Below, piece by piece: positions 17,993 to 26,806 of a stretch of DNA of 64,000 nucleotides. Source of the stretch: Flavobacterium sp. UBA5153 (GTDB lineage: Bacteria; Bacteroidota; Bacteroidia; Flavobacteriales; Flavobacteriaceae). The first letter of the stretch is position 1; each line of letters starts with the position of its first letter. The notes under the pieces are model-generated. The model ran no database searches, had not been told where the DNA came from, and saw only the letters and a list, made by a program, of their open reading frames with translations. Position numbers and translations under genes: made by a program. The stretch spans positions 1 to 64,000 of the forward strand of contig DHXP01000058.1 in NCBI GenBank assembly GCA_002413745.1. The letters run 5' to 3'.

Positions 17993-20626
17993 CTACATCT
18001 GTTTAATCAATGAAATTGCCTTCTCTAAATTATAAGCTCCATCAATCGCATTTTTATCAAAAATCATCATATAATTGTAATTAGAACCCGAAAGCCGAGC
18101 CCAAGATTTTCCTAACCTCAACTTTGCCGCAGTATCAGGATTATTCAAATGGGAACCTTTGGTTTCAACAACGATTACTTTATTGGTTTTGGTAACCAAA
18201 ATAAAATCGGGATAATGATTGGATTTATAACCATTCAAGGCAAAACCCTTACCTCTTCCTAAATTGCGATGCCAAAAAGCAATATTTGATGAGCTGGAAA
18301 TTTCCAAAATAAATTGTTCTTCTAACCCATTCATATCGCCTTCGTGAACGTACAACGAATTTCCAATGTCATTTCCAATTCTTGTCGGAATTATGGCTGT
18401 TTCAAATTTCCAATTGGGTTCCGTTTTAATTTTAGGAATTTCGAGCCAATCATTAAACTTCTCTTCTGCATAAATATCAGCTAATTGATTAATTTTTTCC
18501 TTAATCGAATCGGAATATGTCAGTTTATATTGATTGAAATCAATCAACTCTTGTGCAGACATATTCTCCAAAATTCTATTGACGTATTTCTTAATTTCAT
18601 TATCGGCAATGGGTGGTAATTTATCAATTTGCTTGACTGCAAAATGCGCTAAATCTTTAATTTGTCCTTCTTTAGGTTTGGCTAAAATGTATTCCGTCAT
18701 TTTTTCCTGAACCACATTTTCTATTTTGAACGAAACCATTTTATAACCGCCGTCATTCGTTTTTTCAGTATCAATTTTATATAAATCCGAAGAAATACTT
18801 TTGAAAGGAATTTGAATGTCTTTATCTGAAAGTTTAAAATCTTTCAGAAGATTAACTCGGTCTAACAATTGCGTGTCGCCTTGTTCCATCAAAAGAAATT
18901 CATTTTGAGGAACTTCAACTACAAATTTTGGTAATACAATTTCCTGTGCTTGTTTTGCAACACTTTCACGCATTTTATATTGTTTCACTTTCATACCCAC
19001 TTCTGAATAAATTTGTTGAACTGTATTTGAATTTTCTTGATTGGCAATCATTTTTTGAAATTCCTCATTCTGTGCAATAGCTAATTCTTCTATTTCAAAA
19101 ACCGTTGTGTTTACATTTTGACTTATTTCATTAGGATTGAAATGAATTTTTTGAACATCAATATTATTTTCTTCAACAACTTCTATTTGCTCCGGAAAAA
19201 GAAAATTATCCAATGTTTCTTGCTTTGCTTCCTCTTTTATAGTTTCGGGCATACTATCTTTTTCTCGATAATCTTTTTCACTAAATCCTGATTGTTGCAA
19301 CCCTTTTATAATATTCTGTAAAGTGTTTTGAAACTTAACCGATGCAGTAATTACATACGATAAATTCAACATTGTGCTATTGTGTTTCATCACATAGGGC
19401 TGACGCAAAACACGACCCAAAATCTGGGTGACATCCACTTCCGAAGATTTATCAGCCAAGGAAGCCAAGATATAAGCAAACGGACAATCCCAACCTTCTT
19501 TCAAGGCATTGATGGTGATAATGTAACGAACTGGACAATCCCTGCTCATTAAATCCTCATTTTTCAACTCATCTTTATTGGCAGTTTTAATTTTGATTTG
19601 CTCTTCTGGAATTCCAACAGCAATCAATTGGGCTTTCAATTTATCAAAAGTCGTATTGTCTTCTTTCCCTTTAGGTTGGGCTTGAAAAAGAACTATTGGG
19701 CGAATGTATTTTCCACCGTTTTCTTCGAGAATTTTAGCTTCGGTTTCCAATTTATTTTGCAAATGCAACGCACTTTCTATAACACCTTCTATATTTTGAT
19801 GATTGTAAACTATGACTGGCAACTTGACCATGTGTTCTTTTTTGAGTTCAATGGCAGAAACCAAACTCACAATATTGGCATTTTGTTTGGGAGTTGCGGT
19901 CAAATCTAAAATGAAGCTTGGATTAAGATTATTCAACATTTCGACACTCAAATCACTTTCGGCATTGTGACTTTCGTCAACAACCAAAATTGGATTTAAA
20001 CTTCTAATAACATTGATTAACGCTTCTTTTTCTGTACCTTCTAAAACAATTGCATCATCAATAGAATCGGAGAAACTGGATAAATTAGAATTTTGCTCAT
20101 TAAATTTTCTGTCCTCTTTGTTTTTGGCTCTTATGGAAGCAAAATTCACAACCATAATACTCAATTGTTCTTGAACTGATGATGGATTGAAATTGGCACC
20201 TTGCAACAAATCCCGTTTTTCATACACCTGAACTCTGTTGTTGAACAAGGAATTTAATTTCTGACAATACGGATGATCGGGATTGGAAAGATTTCGTACG
20301 GTTTGGTCTAACAAATTACTCCAAGGCACCAGCCAAACCACCGCTCTTGCTTTTGTGTCCGGCATTGCGTCAAAAATAGTTTTCAGCGCATTGCAGGCAA
20401 TAAAGGTTTTCCCTCCAGCAGTTGGTACTTTTATACTCAAATGCACTGCATTTGGAACGGTATTCTGATAAGGACGCATTCCTTCGCCAGTTATTGGATT
20501 ATAGAAACCCACTTTTTCCTGCCAAAAAGAATTAAAAGCTTTATCCGCTTTTTTATGGTTTTGCAAATACTCGAAATAAAGTTGCAAATCATCTATGACT
20601 TGCTTTTGATAGGTTTTTAGTTCCAT
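17993..20626 (-). CDS. res: Type III restriction endonuclease subunit Res
   Basis: The 877-residue subunit is the motor and nuclease of a type III restriction-modification system. It is a superfamily 2 helicase with Walker A VPTAGGKT (67-74), Walker B/DEAD-box variant VVDESHN (about 216-221) and TATPK (243-247). A C-terminal PD-(D/E)xK nuclease follows: HYPDFILV with D807 and VVETKG with E821/K823. It is intact at both ends. It lies 48 nt downstream of mod in the same direction, so the two form an operon. Cleavage should require the Mod partner and two inversely oriented sites, as for the family. Confidence 0.93.
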   Translation of the reverse strand: MELKTYQKQVIDDLQLYFEYLQNHKKADKAFNSFWQEKVGFYNPITGEGMRPYQNTVPNAVHLSIKVPTAGGKTFIACNALKTIFDAMPDTKARAVVWLVPWSNLLDQTVRNLSNPDHPYCQKLNSLFNNRVQVYEKRDLLQGANFNPSSVQEQLSIMVVNFASIRAKNKEDRKFNEQNSNLSSFSDSIDDAIVLEGTEKEALINVIRSLNPILVVDESHNAESDLSVEMLNNLNPSFILDLTATPKQNANIVSLVSAIELKKEHMVKLPVIVYNHQNIEGVIESALHLQNKLETEAKILEENGGKYIRPIVLFQAQPKGKEDNTTFDKLKAQLIAVGIPEEQIKIKTANKDELKNEDLMSRDCPVRYIITINALKEGWDCPFAYILASLADKSSEVDVTQILGRVLRQPYVMKHNSTMLNLSYVITASVKFQNTLQNIIKGLQQSGFSEKDYREKDSMPETIKEEAKQETLDNFLFPEQIEVVEENNIDVQKIHFNPNEISQNVNTTVFEIEELAIAQNEEFQKMIANQENSNTVQQIYSEVGMKVKQYKMRESVAKQAQEIVLPKFVVEVPQNEFLLMEQGDTQLLDRVNLLKDFKLSDKDIQIPFKSISSDLYKIDTEKTNDGGYKMVSFKIENVVQEKMTEYILAKPKEGQIKDLAHFAVKQIDKLPPIADNEIKKYVNRILENMSAQELIDFNQYKLTYSDSIKEKINQLADIYAEEKFNDWLEIPKIKTEPNWKFETAIIPTRIGNDIGNSLYVHEGDMNGLEEQFILEISSSSNIAFWHRNLGRGKGFALNGYKSNHYPDFILVTKTNKVIVVETKGSHLNNPDTAAKLRLGKSWARLSGSNYNYMMIFDKNAIDGAYNLEKAISLIKQM

Positions 20627-20641
20627 AGTTTATTTGTTCAA

Positions 20642-20670
20642 CTTTGTCAAAGTTCAAAACTTTGACAAAG
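20642..20670. repeat. Perfect hairpin between mod and res
   Basis: The arms CTTTGTCAAAGT and ACTTTGACAAAG pair over 12 bp around TCAAA in the 48-nt gap between mod and res. No T tail follows on the minus strand, so it is not a normal terminator. It may lower or protect expression of res relative to mod, or it may be a generic intergenic palindrome. Confidence 0.7.
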
Positions 20671-20674
20671 CTTT

Positions 20675-22300
20675 TTAAAAACGGGTTATGTCGCGAGGAA
20701 TTTTCTTGAATTCAATATTTTTTTCTCTCATAAAAGTTTCTGGCAACAAACAATTATCAGCATAAATAATATAACGTTCGGCTTTTTGTTGCACATATTG
20801 GGCTAAGGAATCATAATCCAGCGTGGTTAAATTATCTTTTTCGTAGATGAAATAATAACTGGTGTCGTTATAAATTCCTAAAAATGGGGAAGTCAATTTT
20901 TGAATTGTATATGGAATTCGAGTTTCAGTAAACCAAACATATTCTCTTATTTTTTCTATGCCAACGGTTTCGTTTAAGTTATTGTTTTCATCAAAAAGTG
21001 GTTCACCTAATGTGTAATAATCAAAACTTCCTCCTGTTGCTTCTTTATCTGCATAACCATTGATTACCCTTTTGACGCGTTCGGCAGTAATGGTTTCGGC
21101 ATAATCTTCCATTTCAATTAAAATGAATTTACGATTGCCACCGTCTTGCTTGTTTAGGTTTAAAACTGCGTGTGCTGTTGTTCCTGAACCTGCGAAGCTG
21201 TCTAGGATTATGGAGTTTTTGTCTGTTATTAAATCAACGAGATATTGAACTAATTCAACTGGTTTTGGAAAATCAAAAATTTGTTCATTAAAAATACTTT
21301 GCAAATTAGTACTTCCATTTTTTGTACTGGCTATTTCTTTTAAAACTGTGGGAGGATTTATAACACTTCTCTCTTTTTCGTAACGCAATATTCCATTTTT
21401 ATTAAAATAAAAATTGGTAACAAGTTGTCCTTTACTATCAAATGTTATTTGGTTATTAAACCAAGATATCATTTGATTTTTTTGTGCAAAACCTGCACTT
21501 AAAACAACTTCTTCTTTTAATTTTCCATCTTTGGCAATCATCCTACCATTAACAATTGTAGTTTTTTCGGAACCACCCCAAGTTTCAAACAACTCATAAT
21601 CATCGGGAGCATCCCATCTTGTTCCTGATGGAAATGTAAATTCAACTGATGGATTCTTAAATGATATTTTTTTTAATGCAGAATGTTCAATTATACCTTC
21701 TCCTCCTCTGAAATTTGGCACTAAATCTTTGTTTTTAAAATAAGATAAAATATATTCGTGAGCTCTAACAAAGTGTCCTGCTTGTGTACCAGTTCCTAAA
21801 TCCCATATTAAATTTGCAATTATATTTTTATGACCAAATATCTCATCCAACATTAGTTTCAAATTAGCTTGTTCATTATCATCAATAGAAATAAAAATCG
21901 CTCCTTCTTTAGCCAATAATTTGTGAAGCAATTTCAATCGTGGATACATCATACACAACCATTTGTCGTGCCGTGTTAAGTCTTCGCTTTCTTTGCCAAC
22001 AACTTTTCCTAACCATTTTTTAATTTTTGGAGAATTGACATTGTCATTGTACACCCAACTTTCGTTTCCGGTGTTGTATGGCGGATCGATGTAAATACAG
22101 TTTACTTTGCCTTCATATTTGGGTAATAATGATTTAAGCGCTTCGAGATTATCCCCATTAATGATGAGATTTCTAGAATCAGCAGAAGAATCAGTTTTTC
22201 CATTTTCATAAAAACCATATTCGTGATTTAATACTTTGTAAGGAACTTCTTGATGATGATTGATAATTTTATCTTTCCCAATCCAATGTAGTGTAGGCAT
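20675..22300 (-). CDS. mod: Type III adenine-specific DNA methyltransferase Mod
   Basis: The 541-residue enzyme methylates adenine N6 in its recognition sequence, and pairs with Res. The catalytic motif IV DPPYNTG is at 72-78 and the SAM-binding motif I FAGSGTT at 369-375, the beta-class order used by type III Mod proteins. The target-recognition region lies between (about 180-330) and determines a site that cannot be read from sequence. I see no simple repeat in the gene that would suggest phase variation. It starts next to a -7 element on the minus strand and is divergent from a small HTH gene. Confidence 0.94.
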   Translation of the reverse strand: MPTLHWIGKDKIINHHQEVPYKVLNHEYGFYENGKTDSSADSRNLIINGDNLEALKSLLPKYEGKVNCIYIDPPYNTGNESWVYNDNVNSPKIKKWLGKVVGKESEDLTRHDKWLCMMYPRLKLLHKLLAKEGAIFISIDDNEQANLKLMLDEIFGHKNIIANLIWDLGTGTQAGHFVRAHEYILSYFKNKDLVPNFRGGEGIIEHSALKKISFKNPSVEFTFPSGTRWDAPDDYELFETWGGSEKTTIVNGRMIAKDGKLKEEVVLSAGFAQKNQMISWFNNQITFDSKGQLVTNFYFNKNGILRYEKERSVINPPTVLKEIASTKNGSTNLQSIFNEQIFDFPKPVELVQYLVDLITDKNSIILDSFAGSGTTAHAVLNLNKQDGGNRKFILIEMEDYAETITAERVKRVINGYADKEATGGSFDYYTLGEPLFDENNNLNETVGIEKIREYVWFTETRIPYTIQKLTSPFLGIYNDTSYYFIYEKDNLTTLDYDSLAQYVQQKAERYIIYADNCLLPETFMREKNIEFKKIPRDITRF

Positions 22301-22317
22301 TTATTTTTTAGTTTGCC

Positions 22318-22325
22318 CAAATATA
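22318..22325 (-). promoter_or_regulatory. -7 promoter element TATATTTG for mod-res
   Basis: Read on the minus strand this is an exact TAnnTTTG match, 18 nt upstream of the mod start codon. The leader would be very short. Confidence 0.55.
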
Positions 22326-22391
22326 GAAGTTTCGGATAAAACTCCGAATGATAAAATCATTTATTTTCTTTTTGATGGTTTTATTTGTTTT

Positions 22392-22631
22392 GTGCAAACA
22401 CAGCTAGACAATATAAAGGAAACCTTAACTAAAAGAATCTATATTCTCTTTATGGAAAAATATAAAGGGAATAAACTTCAGTTTGCAAAAAAAGTAGGTT
22501 GTGATGAAAAAACAATCCGCTTAATTTTTGATAAAAATCAAGGTATGACAATGAATTTATTTTTTAAAATTGCTTCAGCTCTTGAAACAGAACCTTATGA
22601 ATTAATCAAAGATTTAAAAATCACTAAATAA
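22392..22631 (+). CDS. Small HTH (XRE-like) regulator next to mod
   Basis: The product, 79 residues from GTG 22392 or 59 residues from ATG 22452, contains a helix-turn-helix (NKLQFAKKVGCDEKTIRLIFDKNQGMTMNLFFKIASALETEP) of the XRE/Cro type. I prefer the GTG start because TLTKRIYILFMEKYKG looks like the usual first helix of this family; ATG 22452 falls inside it. It is divergent from mod across about 90 nt, a position from which it could control the R-M genes, as C proteins do for some type II systems. That role is inference. Confidence 0.75.
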   Translation: MQTQLDNIKETLTKRIYILFMEKYKGNKLQFAKKVGCDEKTIRLIFDKNQGMTMNLFFKIASALETEPYELIKDLKITK

Positions 22632-22636
22632 AACGT

Positions 22637-22644
22637 ACATTTGC
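22637..22644 (+). promoter_or_regulatory. -7 promoter element TACATTTG for the Panacea operon
   Basis: This exact TAnnTTTG match lies just after the HTH gene stop and 45 nt before the Panacea gene. It indicates that the toxin-antitoxin-like pair has its own promoter. Confidence 0.55.
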
Positions 22645-22688
22645 AGTCCTTTAACAAATAATATTGAAATATTTCTTTATATTTACCT

Positions 22689-23303
22689 ATGTTTAGACGA
22701 ATAAATAACGATAAAATCGGCAATGTTTTAAACTATTTTGCCTCACAGATAGAGTATTTATCTATGACAAAAACGTTGAAACTGCTCTACATTCTTGACG
22801 AAACTTCCATCAAGGAAACAGGCGTGCCAGTAACTTGGCTAGATTATAAAGTTTGGGAAAAAGGCCCGGTTGCCATTGATGTTTATAATGAAATCACAAA
22901 ACAAGAAACTTTCAATTATCAAGGTAAAGAATTGTCATTGCTACAATCGGTTCAATTAGAGAAAAAATTCAACGCTGATAGAAATTCAGAAGAAATTTTC
23001 TTGAAACCGAATGGCAATTTCGACGAAACCATTTTCAATAGATATGAATTAAAGCTATTAGAGACAGTTGTTTTTAAATATGGAAATTGGAATGCAAATG
23101 AATTAATTGAATTCTTGCACGAGGAAGGTTCGCTTTGGCATAAAATGGTTTCTAAACACGATTTGAAAAATCATTTCAAGAAAATAAGTAAAATTACTAA
23201 TCACTCTATTGAATTTAATGACTTGTTGCAAGACAGTCCTATTTTACAAATGGCTGCAAAATCTTCTTTTGAAGCCTTATCCTTCCAAGAAAGCATTAAT
23301 TAG
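22689..23303 (+). CDS. Panacea-domain (DUF4065) protein, putative antitoxin
   Basis: The 204-residue protein has the Panacea/DUF4065 pattern: MTKTLKLLYILDE near the N-terminus, DYKVWEKGPV in the middle and a C-terminal helical part ending HEEGSLWHKM. Panacea domains act as antitoxins toward many unrelated toxins (PanAT systems), and relatives include SocA, a proteolytic adaptor antitoxin. It is the first gene of a two-gene operon; the next gene starts 5 nt after its stop, the usual antitoxin-first layout. The family call is by motif reading, and the antitoxin role rests on family and context. Confidence 0.75.
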   Translation: MFRRINNDKIGNVLNYFASQIEYLSMTKTLKLLYILDETSIKETGVPVTWLDYKVWEKGPVAIDVYNEITKQETFNYQGKELSLLQSVQLEKKFNADRNSEEIFLKPNGNFDETIFNRYELKLLETVVFKYGNWNANELIEFLHEEGSLWHKMVSKHDLKNHFKKISKITNHSIEFNDLLQDSPILQMAAKSSFEALSFQESIN

Positions 23304-23308
23304 TTTTT

Positions 23309-23770
23309 ATGCTGGACGAAATCTTACAACAAGGACATTTATTGCTAATTGAGGATTATCAGTTTCAAGACGGAAACGGCAGTAAAGACAAATTCTTGAT
23401 TGTAATTAATCGTAACGATGAATTTGCTTATATCATTCATACTTTAACCACTTCACAAAACAAATTGAATTTGCCATCAGACCATTATGGCTGTTTAGTT
23501 GCCGGAAACATCCCGTATTTTTTTGTTCAAAAGGATACTGCATTAGGTGAAAATAAATTCAGTTTTGATAAAGACACTTTTATATTTTTCAGAAATAATA
23601 TTCGTAAAGAAAATCTATCTTCTTTTCTGAAATATAACGAAAACAATATTGTTCTAAAAGAAAAATTGCCTAATGTTTTTTTGAAAAGACTTTTGAAATG
23701 TATGCTGAAATCAGATTTTATCGACCTGAATATTGAAAGTGAATTGATTAAAATAAAGGATGAACTTTAG
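23309..23770 (+). CDS. Putative MazF/PemK-like toxin paired with Panacea
   Basis: The 153-residue product is not confidently assignable. Its N-terminal half (QQGHLLLIEDYQFQDGNGSK, then DKFLIVINRND) resembles the SH3-like fold of MazF/PemK RNases, where a conserved G-(D/H)-(I/L)-(V/L) strand and a K-x-R-P-V loop occupy these places. Here the R-P pair is replaced by K-F. The C-terminal half is helical (LKRLLKCMLKSDFIDLNIESELIKI). It is translationally close to the Panacea gene. It may be a toxin cleaving RNA, a diverged inactive relative, or an unrelated partner. Confidence 0.5.
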   Translation: MLDEILQQGHLLLIEDYQFQDGNGSKDKFLIVINRNDEFAYIIHTLTTSQNKLNLPSDHYGCLVAGNIPYFFVQKDTALGENKFSFDKDTFIFFRNNIRKENLSSFLKYNENNIVLKEKLPNVFLKRLLKCMLKSDFIDLNIESELIKIKDEL

Positions 23771-23783
23771 TTTTGCAACTGCG

Positions 23784-23811
23784 ACTGCAAACTGAACACT
23801 GCAAACTGAAC
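23784..23811. repeat. Two tandem 14-mers
   Basis: Two exact consecutive copies of ACTGCAAACTGAAC occupy the gap between the putative toxin gene and the convergent permease gene, preceded by a partial unit (AACTGCG). The position marks the right edge of the defence-type island. Confidence 0.7.
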
Positions 23812-23812
23812 A

Positions 23813-25063
23813 CTACATCCCCGTTCTAATCGCCTCCACGGGATCTAATTTTGAGGCAGCAATAGCAGGAAGAATTCCCGAAATCAATCCAATTACCGCG
23901 GCCAACCCAGTTCCTAAAACAATATTGCCAATTCCCAGAACGAATTCAAAATCCAAAGCTTTAGTCAAAATAAGCGCAATTCCCCAAACCATAAACAACC
24001 CAATTATTCCTCCAATCACGGAAAGAATAATCGCTTCAAACAGGAATTGAAATAATATAAATTTGTTTTTGGCTCCCAATGATTTTTGGATTCCTATCAA
24101 ATTTGTTCTTTCTTTAACGGAAACAAACATAATATTGGCAATGCCAAAACCACCAACAAGAAGTGAAAAACCGCTAATTATCCAGCCTACAAGGTTCATT
24201 TGGGAAATAATTCCGTCTATTAAATCCGTGAATCCCGAGAAAACATTAATGAAGAAATTATCGATATTTCCCGATTTCAAACCTCTAAAATTTCTCAATT
24301 TCTGGGAGATTTCGGCTTTATACGCTTCCATATCAATCCCTTTTTGAGGTTTTAAAATGATAACATTTACCAATGCCTTATTATTGTCGCCATACAATTG
24401 CCTAACAAAATTAACGGGAATAAAAGCCGAACTGTCGTTGCTGTTTCCAAATAATCCGGCACCCTGTTTTTTCAAAACCCCAATAACCAAAAATTTCTGT
24501 CCGTACAAACGCACTTTTTTACCAATTGGCTCTGCGTCTCCAAATAATGATTTTGCAATTTCATCCCCTATAACCACCACAGGCGCAGCAGAATTTGCTT
24601 CGGATTCACTGTAAAATCTTCCTTCCTCGAACTCCAAGCCTTGAATATCTATAAATTCGTGGGAAACGGGAACAATATTGATGTCGCTAACTGTTTTTGA
24701 TTCGTATTTGATGGATTCCCTTTTGGTGAAAATTTGATAGCCCATTTGGTCGGTATTGGTCATTGCGCCTTTCAAATAAACATATTCGCCATATTTCACA
24801 TTGGGAAACTGTTCTCTCTTCCATTGCGGAATTTCGGAGGGTCCAAATGACATTTTCATTAAATAAATGGTGTTTTTATCTAAACTGCTCAAATCTTTCG
24901 TGATTTTTCTATCCAATGAATCGACGGCGGCAAGCACTGCGATAATTGAAAAAATTCCAATGGTAACACCAAGTAACGACAAAATTGTGCGCAGTTTGTT
25001 GCTTCGCAAGGCGGTCATCGCAAAACTGAAACTCTCTTTTAATAATCGAAAATAAACCAGCAT
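23813..25063 (-). CDS. MacB/FtsX-type ABC transporter permease
   Basis: The 416-residue inner-membrane protein has an N-terminal membrane helix (about 18-45, LRSNKLRTILSLLGVTIGIF), a large periplasmic MacB core domain (about 50-270) and three C-terminal helices of the FtsX domain, ending SKLDPVEAIRTGM. It would pair with an ATP-binding protein and a periplasmic adaptor encoded elsewhere, for export or for a mechanotransmission role on envelope lipoproteins. It is divergent from purH. The cargo is unknown. Confidence 0.9.
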   Translation of the reverse strand: MLVYFRLLKESFSFAMTALRSNKLRTILSLLGVTIGIFSIIAVLAAVDSLDRKITKDLSSLDKNTIYLMKMSFGPSEIPQWKREQFPNVKYGEYVYLKGAMTNTDQMGYQIFTKRESIKYESKTVSDINIVPVSHEFIDIQGLEFEEGRFYSESEANSAAPVVVIGDEIAKSLFGDAEPIGKKVRLYGQKFLVIGVLKKQGAGLFGNSNDSSAFIPVNFVRQLYGDNNKALVNVIILKPQKGIDMEAYKAEISQKLRNFRGLKSGNIDNFFINVFSGFTDLIDGIISQMNLVGWIISGFSLLVGGFGIANIMFVSVKERTNLIGIQKSLGAKNKFILFQFLFEAIILSVIGGIIGLFMVWGIALILTKALDFEFVLGIGNIVLGTGLAAVIGLISGILPAIAASKLDPVEAIRTGM

Positions 25064-25171
25064 GATACCTAATTTGTGTTATTGTAAAATTCCATAAATT
25101 TTGTTCAAAAACCTAATAAAAATTCACTTGTCTATTTGTCCTCTATTTTAAAATATTGTTACAGAAATACA

Positions 25172-25203
25172 TTTGAATTTTATCGCCAAAAAAACTACTT
25201 TTG
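25172..25203 (+). promoter_or_regulatory. Full promoter for purH: TTTG-N20-TACTTTTG
   Basis: Both Bacteroidota promoter elements are present, TTTG at 25172-25175 and TACTTTTG at 25196-25203, with a 20-nt spacer, 23 nt before the purH start. It is one of the two best promoters in the window. Confidence 0.8.
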
Positions 25204-25226
25204 CACGATAAAATTCCAACTACACA

Positions 25227-26753
25227 ATGAACACAACAAAAACAATCAAATCTGCATTAATTTCCGTCTTTTCGAAAGAGGGTTTAGAACCAATCATACG
25301 AAAATTACACGAGCAAAACGTTACCTTCTACTCCACTGGCGGTACCGAAGATTTTATCAAAAATCTTGGCATCCCGGTTGTTCCAGTCGAAGATGTAACT
25401 TCTTATCCTTCTATCCTTGGCGGAAGAGTAAAAACATTGCACCCAAAAGTTTTTGGCGGAATATTAAATCGTCAGGACAACGAAACTGATGTGCAACAAA
25501 TGCAGGAATACGATATTCCGCAAATTGATTTAGTAATTGTTGATTTGTACCCTTTTGAAAAAACAGTTGCCTCTGGCGCAAGTGAAAGCGACATTATCGA
25601 AAAAATAGATATTGGAGGAATTTCGTTAATTCGCGCTGCCGCAAAAAATTTCAAAGACACCGTAATCGTTCCATCGGTTGATGAGTATAGCTTACTTTTA
25701 AATTTGATTACCGATCAAAATGGAACAACAACATTGGAAAACAGAAGATTATTTGCTACCAAAGCATTTCATGTCTCTTCCCATTACGACACGGCAATTT
25801 TCAACTATTTCAACACTGACGAAACTATTTTTAAAGTTAGCATTGACAATGGACAGATTTTGAGATACGGCGAAAACCCACATCAAAAAGGCTATTTCTT
25901 TGGAGATTTTGAATCTATGTTCAAAAAAGTTCACGGAAAAGAATTGTCATACAATAATTTACTTGATGTGGATGCAGCAGTAAATTTGATTGCCGAATTC
26001 AAAAATGACGGTCCAACATTTGCCATTTTAAAACACAATAACGCCTGCGGAATTGCCACAAGAGAGACGATAAGTCAAGCTTATGTTGACGCTTTGGCTT
26101 GCGATCCAACTTCTGCATTTGGAGGAGTTTTGATTGCAAACACAAAAATAGATGTAGCAACTGCAACTGAAATAAACAAATTATTTTGTGAAGTGGTGAT
26201 TGCTCCAAGTTATGATGATGCTGCCATTGCCATTTTACAGGAAAAGAAAAACAGAATTATATTAGTCCAAAATGAAGTGGAATTACCTCAGAAACAAGTT
26301 CGAACTTGCTTAAACGGAATTTTGGTTCAAGATAAAAATGCAAAGACAGATACTATTTCTGACCTAAAGACCGTTACTATAACATCGCCATCGCCTCAAG
26401 AAGTCGAAGATTTACTTTTTGCATCAAAAATTTGCAAAAACACAAAATCAAATACGATCGTTTTTGCAAAAAACAAAACGCTTATTGCCTCAGGAACTGG
26501 ACAAACATCAAGAGTGGATGCTTTATTGCAAGCCATTGAAAAAGCTAAAACCTTTGGATTCGATTTAAACGGAGCCGTGATGGCAAGCGATGCTTTTTTC
26601 CCTTTCCCGGATTGTGTAGAAATTGCAAAAGAAGCAGGAATAACGGCAGTAATTCAGCCAGGCGGATCGATAAAAGACGAATTGAGCATTAATTATTGCA
26701 ACGAAAATAAAGTTGCAATGGTATTTACAGGAACACGTCATTTCAAACATTAA
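25227..26753 (+). CDS. purH: Bifunctional AICAR transformylase / IMP cyclohydrolase
   Basis: The 508-residue enzyme completes IMP synthesis: the C-terminal domain formylates AICAR with 10-formyl-THF and the N-terminal MGS-like domain closes the ring. Visible signatures are FYSTGGTEDFI, GRVKTLHPKVFGGIL and LYPFEKTV in the cyclohydrolase part, and LRYGENPHQKGYF, LKHNNACGIA, SDAFFPFPDCVE and QPGGSIKDE in the transformylase. It is full length and upstream of the cell-shape cluster. Confidence 0.97.
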   Translation: MNTTKTIKSALISVFSKEGLEPIIRKLHEQNVTFYSTGGTEDFIKNLGIPVVPVEDVTSYPSILGGRVKTLHPKVFGGILNRQDNETDVQQMQEYDIPQIDLVIVDLYPFEKTVASGASESDIIEKIDIGGISLIRAAAKNFKDTVIVPSVDEYSLLLNLITDQNGTTTLENRRLFATKAFHVSSHYDTAIFNYFNTDETIFKVSIDNGQILRYGENPHQKGYFFGDFESMFKKVHGKELSYNNLLDVDAAVNLIAEFKNDGPTFAILKHNNACGIATRETISQAYVDALACDPTSAFGGVLIANTKIDVATATEINKLFCEVVIAPSYDDAAIAILQEKKNRIILVQNEVELPQKQVRTCLNGILVQDKNAKTDTISDLKTVTITSPSPQEVEDLLFASKICKNTKSNTIVFAKNKTLIASGTGQTSRVDALLQAIEKAKTFGFDLNGAVMASDAFFPFPDCVEIAKEAGITAVIQPGGSIKDELSINYCNENKVAMVFTGTRHFKH

Positions 26754-26759
26754 TTTGTT

Positions 26760-26767
26760 TAGCTTTG
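26760..26767 (+). promoter_or_regulatory. -7 promoter element TAGCTTTG for mreB
   Basis: This exact TAnnTTTG match is 39 nt before the mreB start. No well-spaced -33 TTTG was seen. Confidence 0.5.
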
Positions 26768-26806
26768 TACGTCACAAATTTATAACTTTTAAACCCACGA
26801 AAACTT

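Noticed and set aside
22260-22391. N-terminal extension of the HTH gene
   Set aside because: The extension overlaps the mod start and promoter and encodes a hydrophobic stretch unlike the family; a start at 22392 or 22452 fits better.
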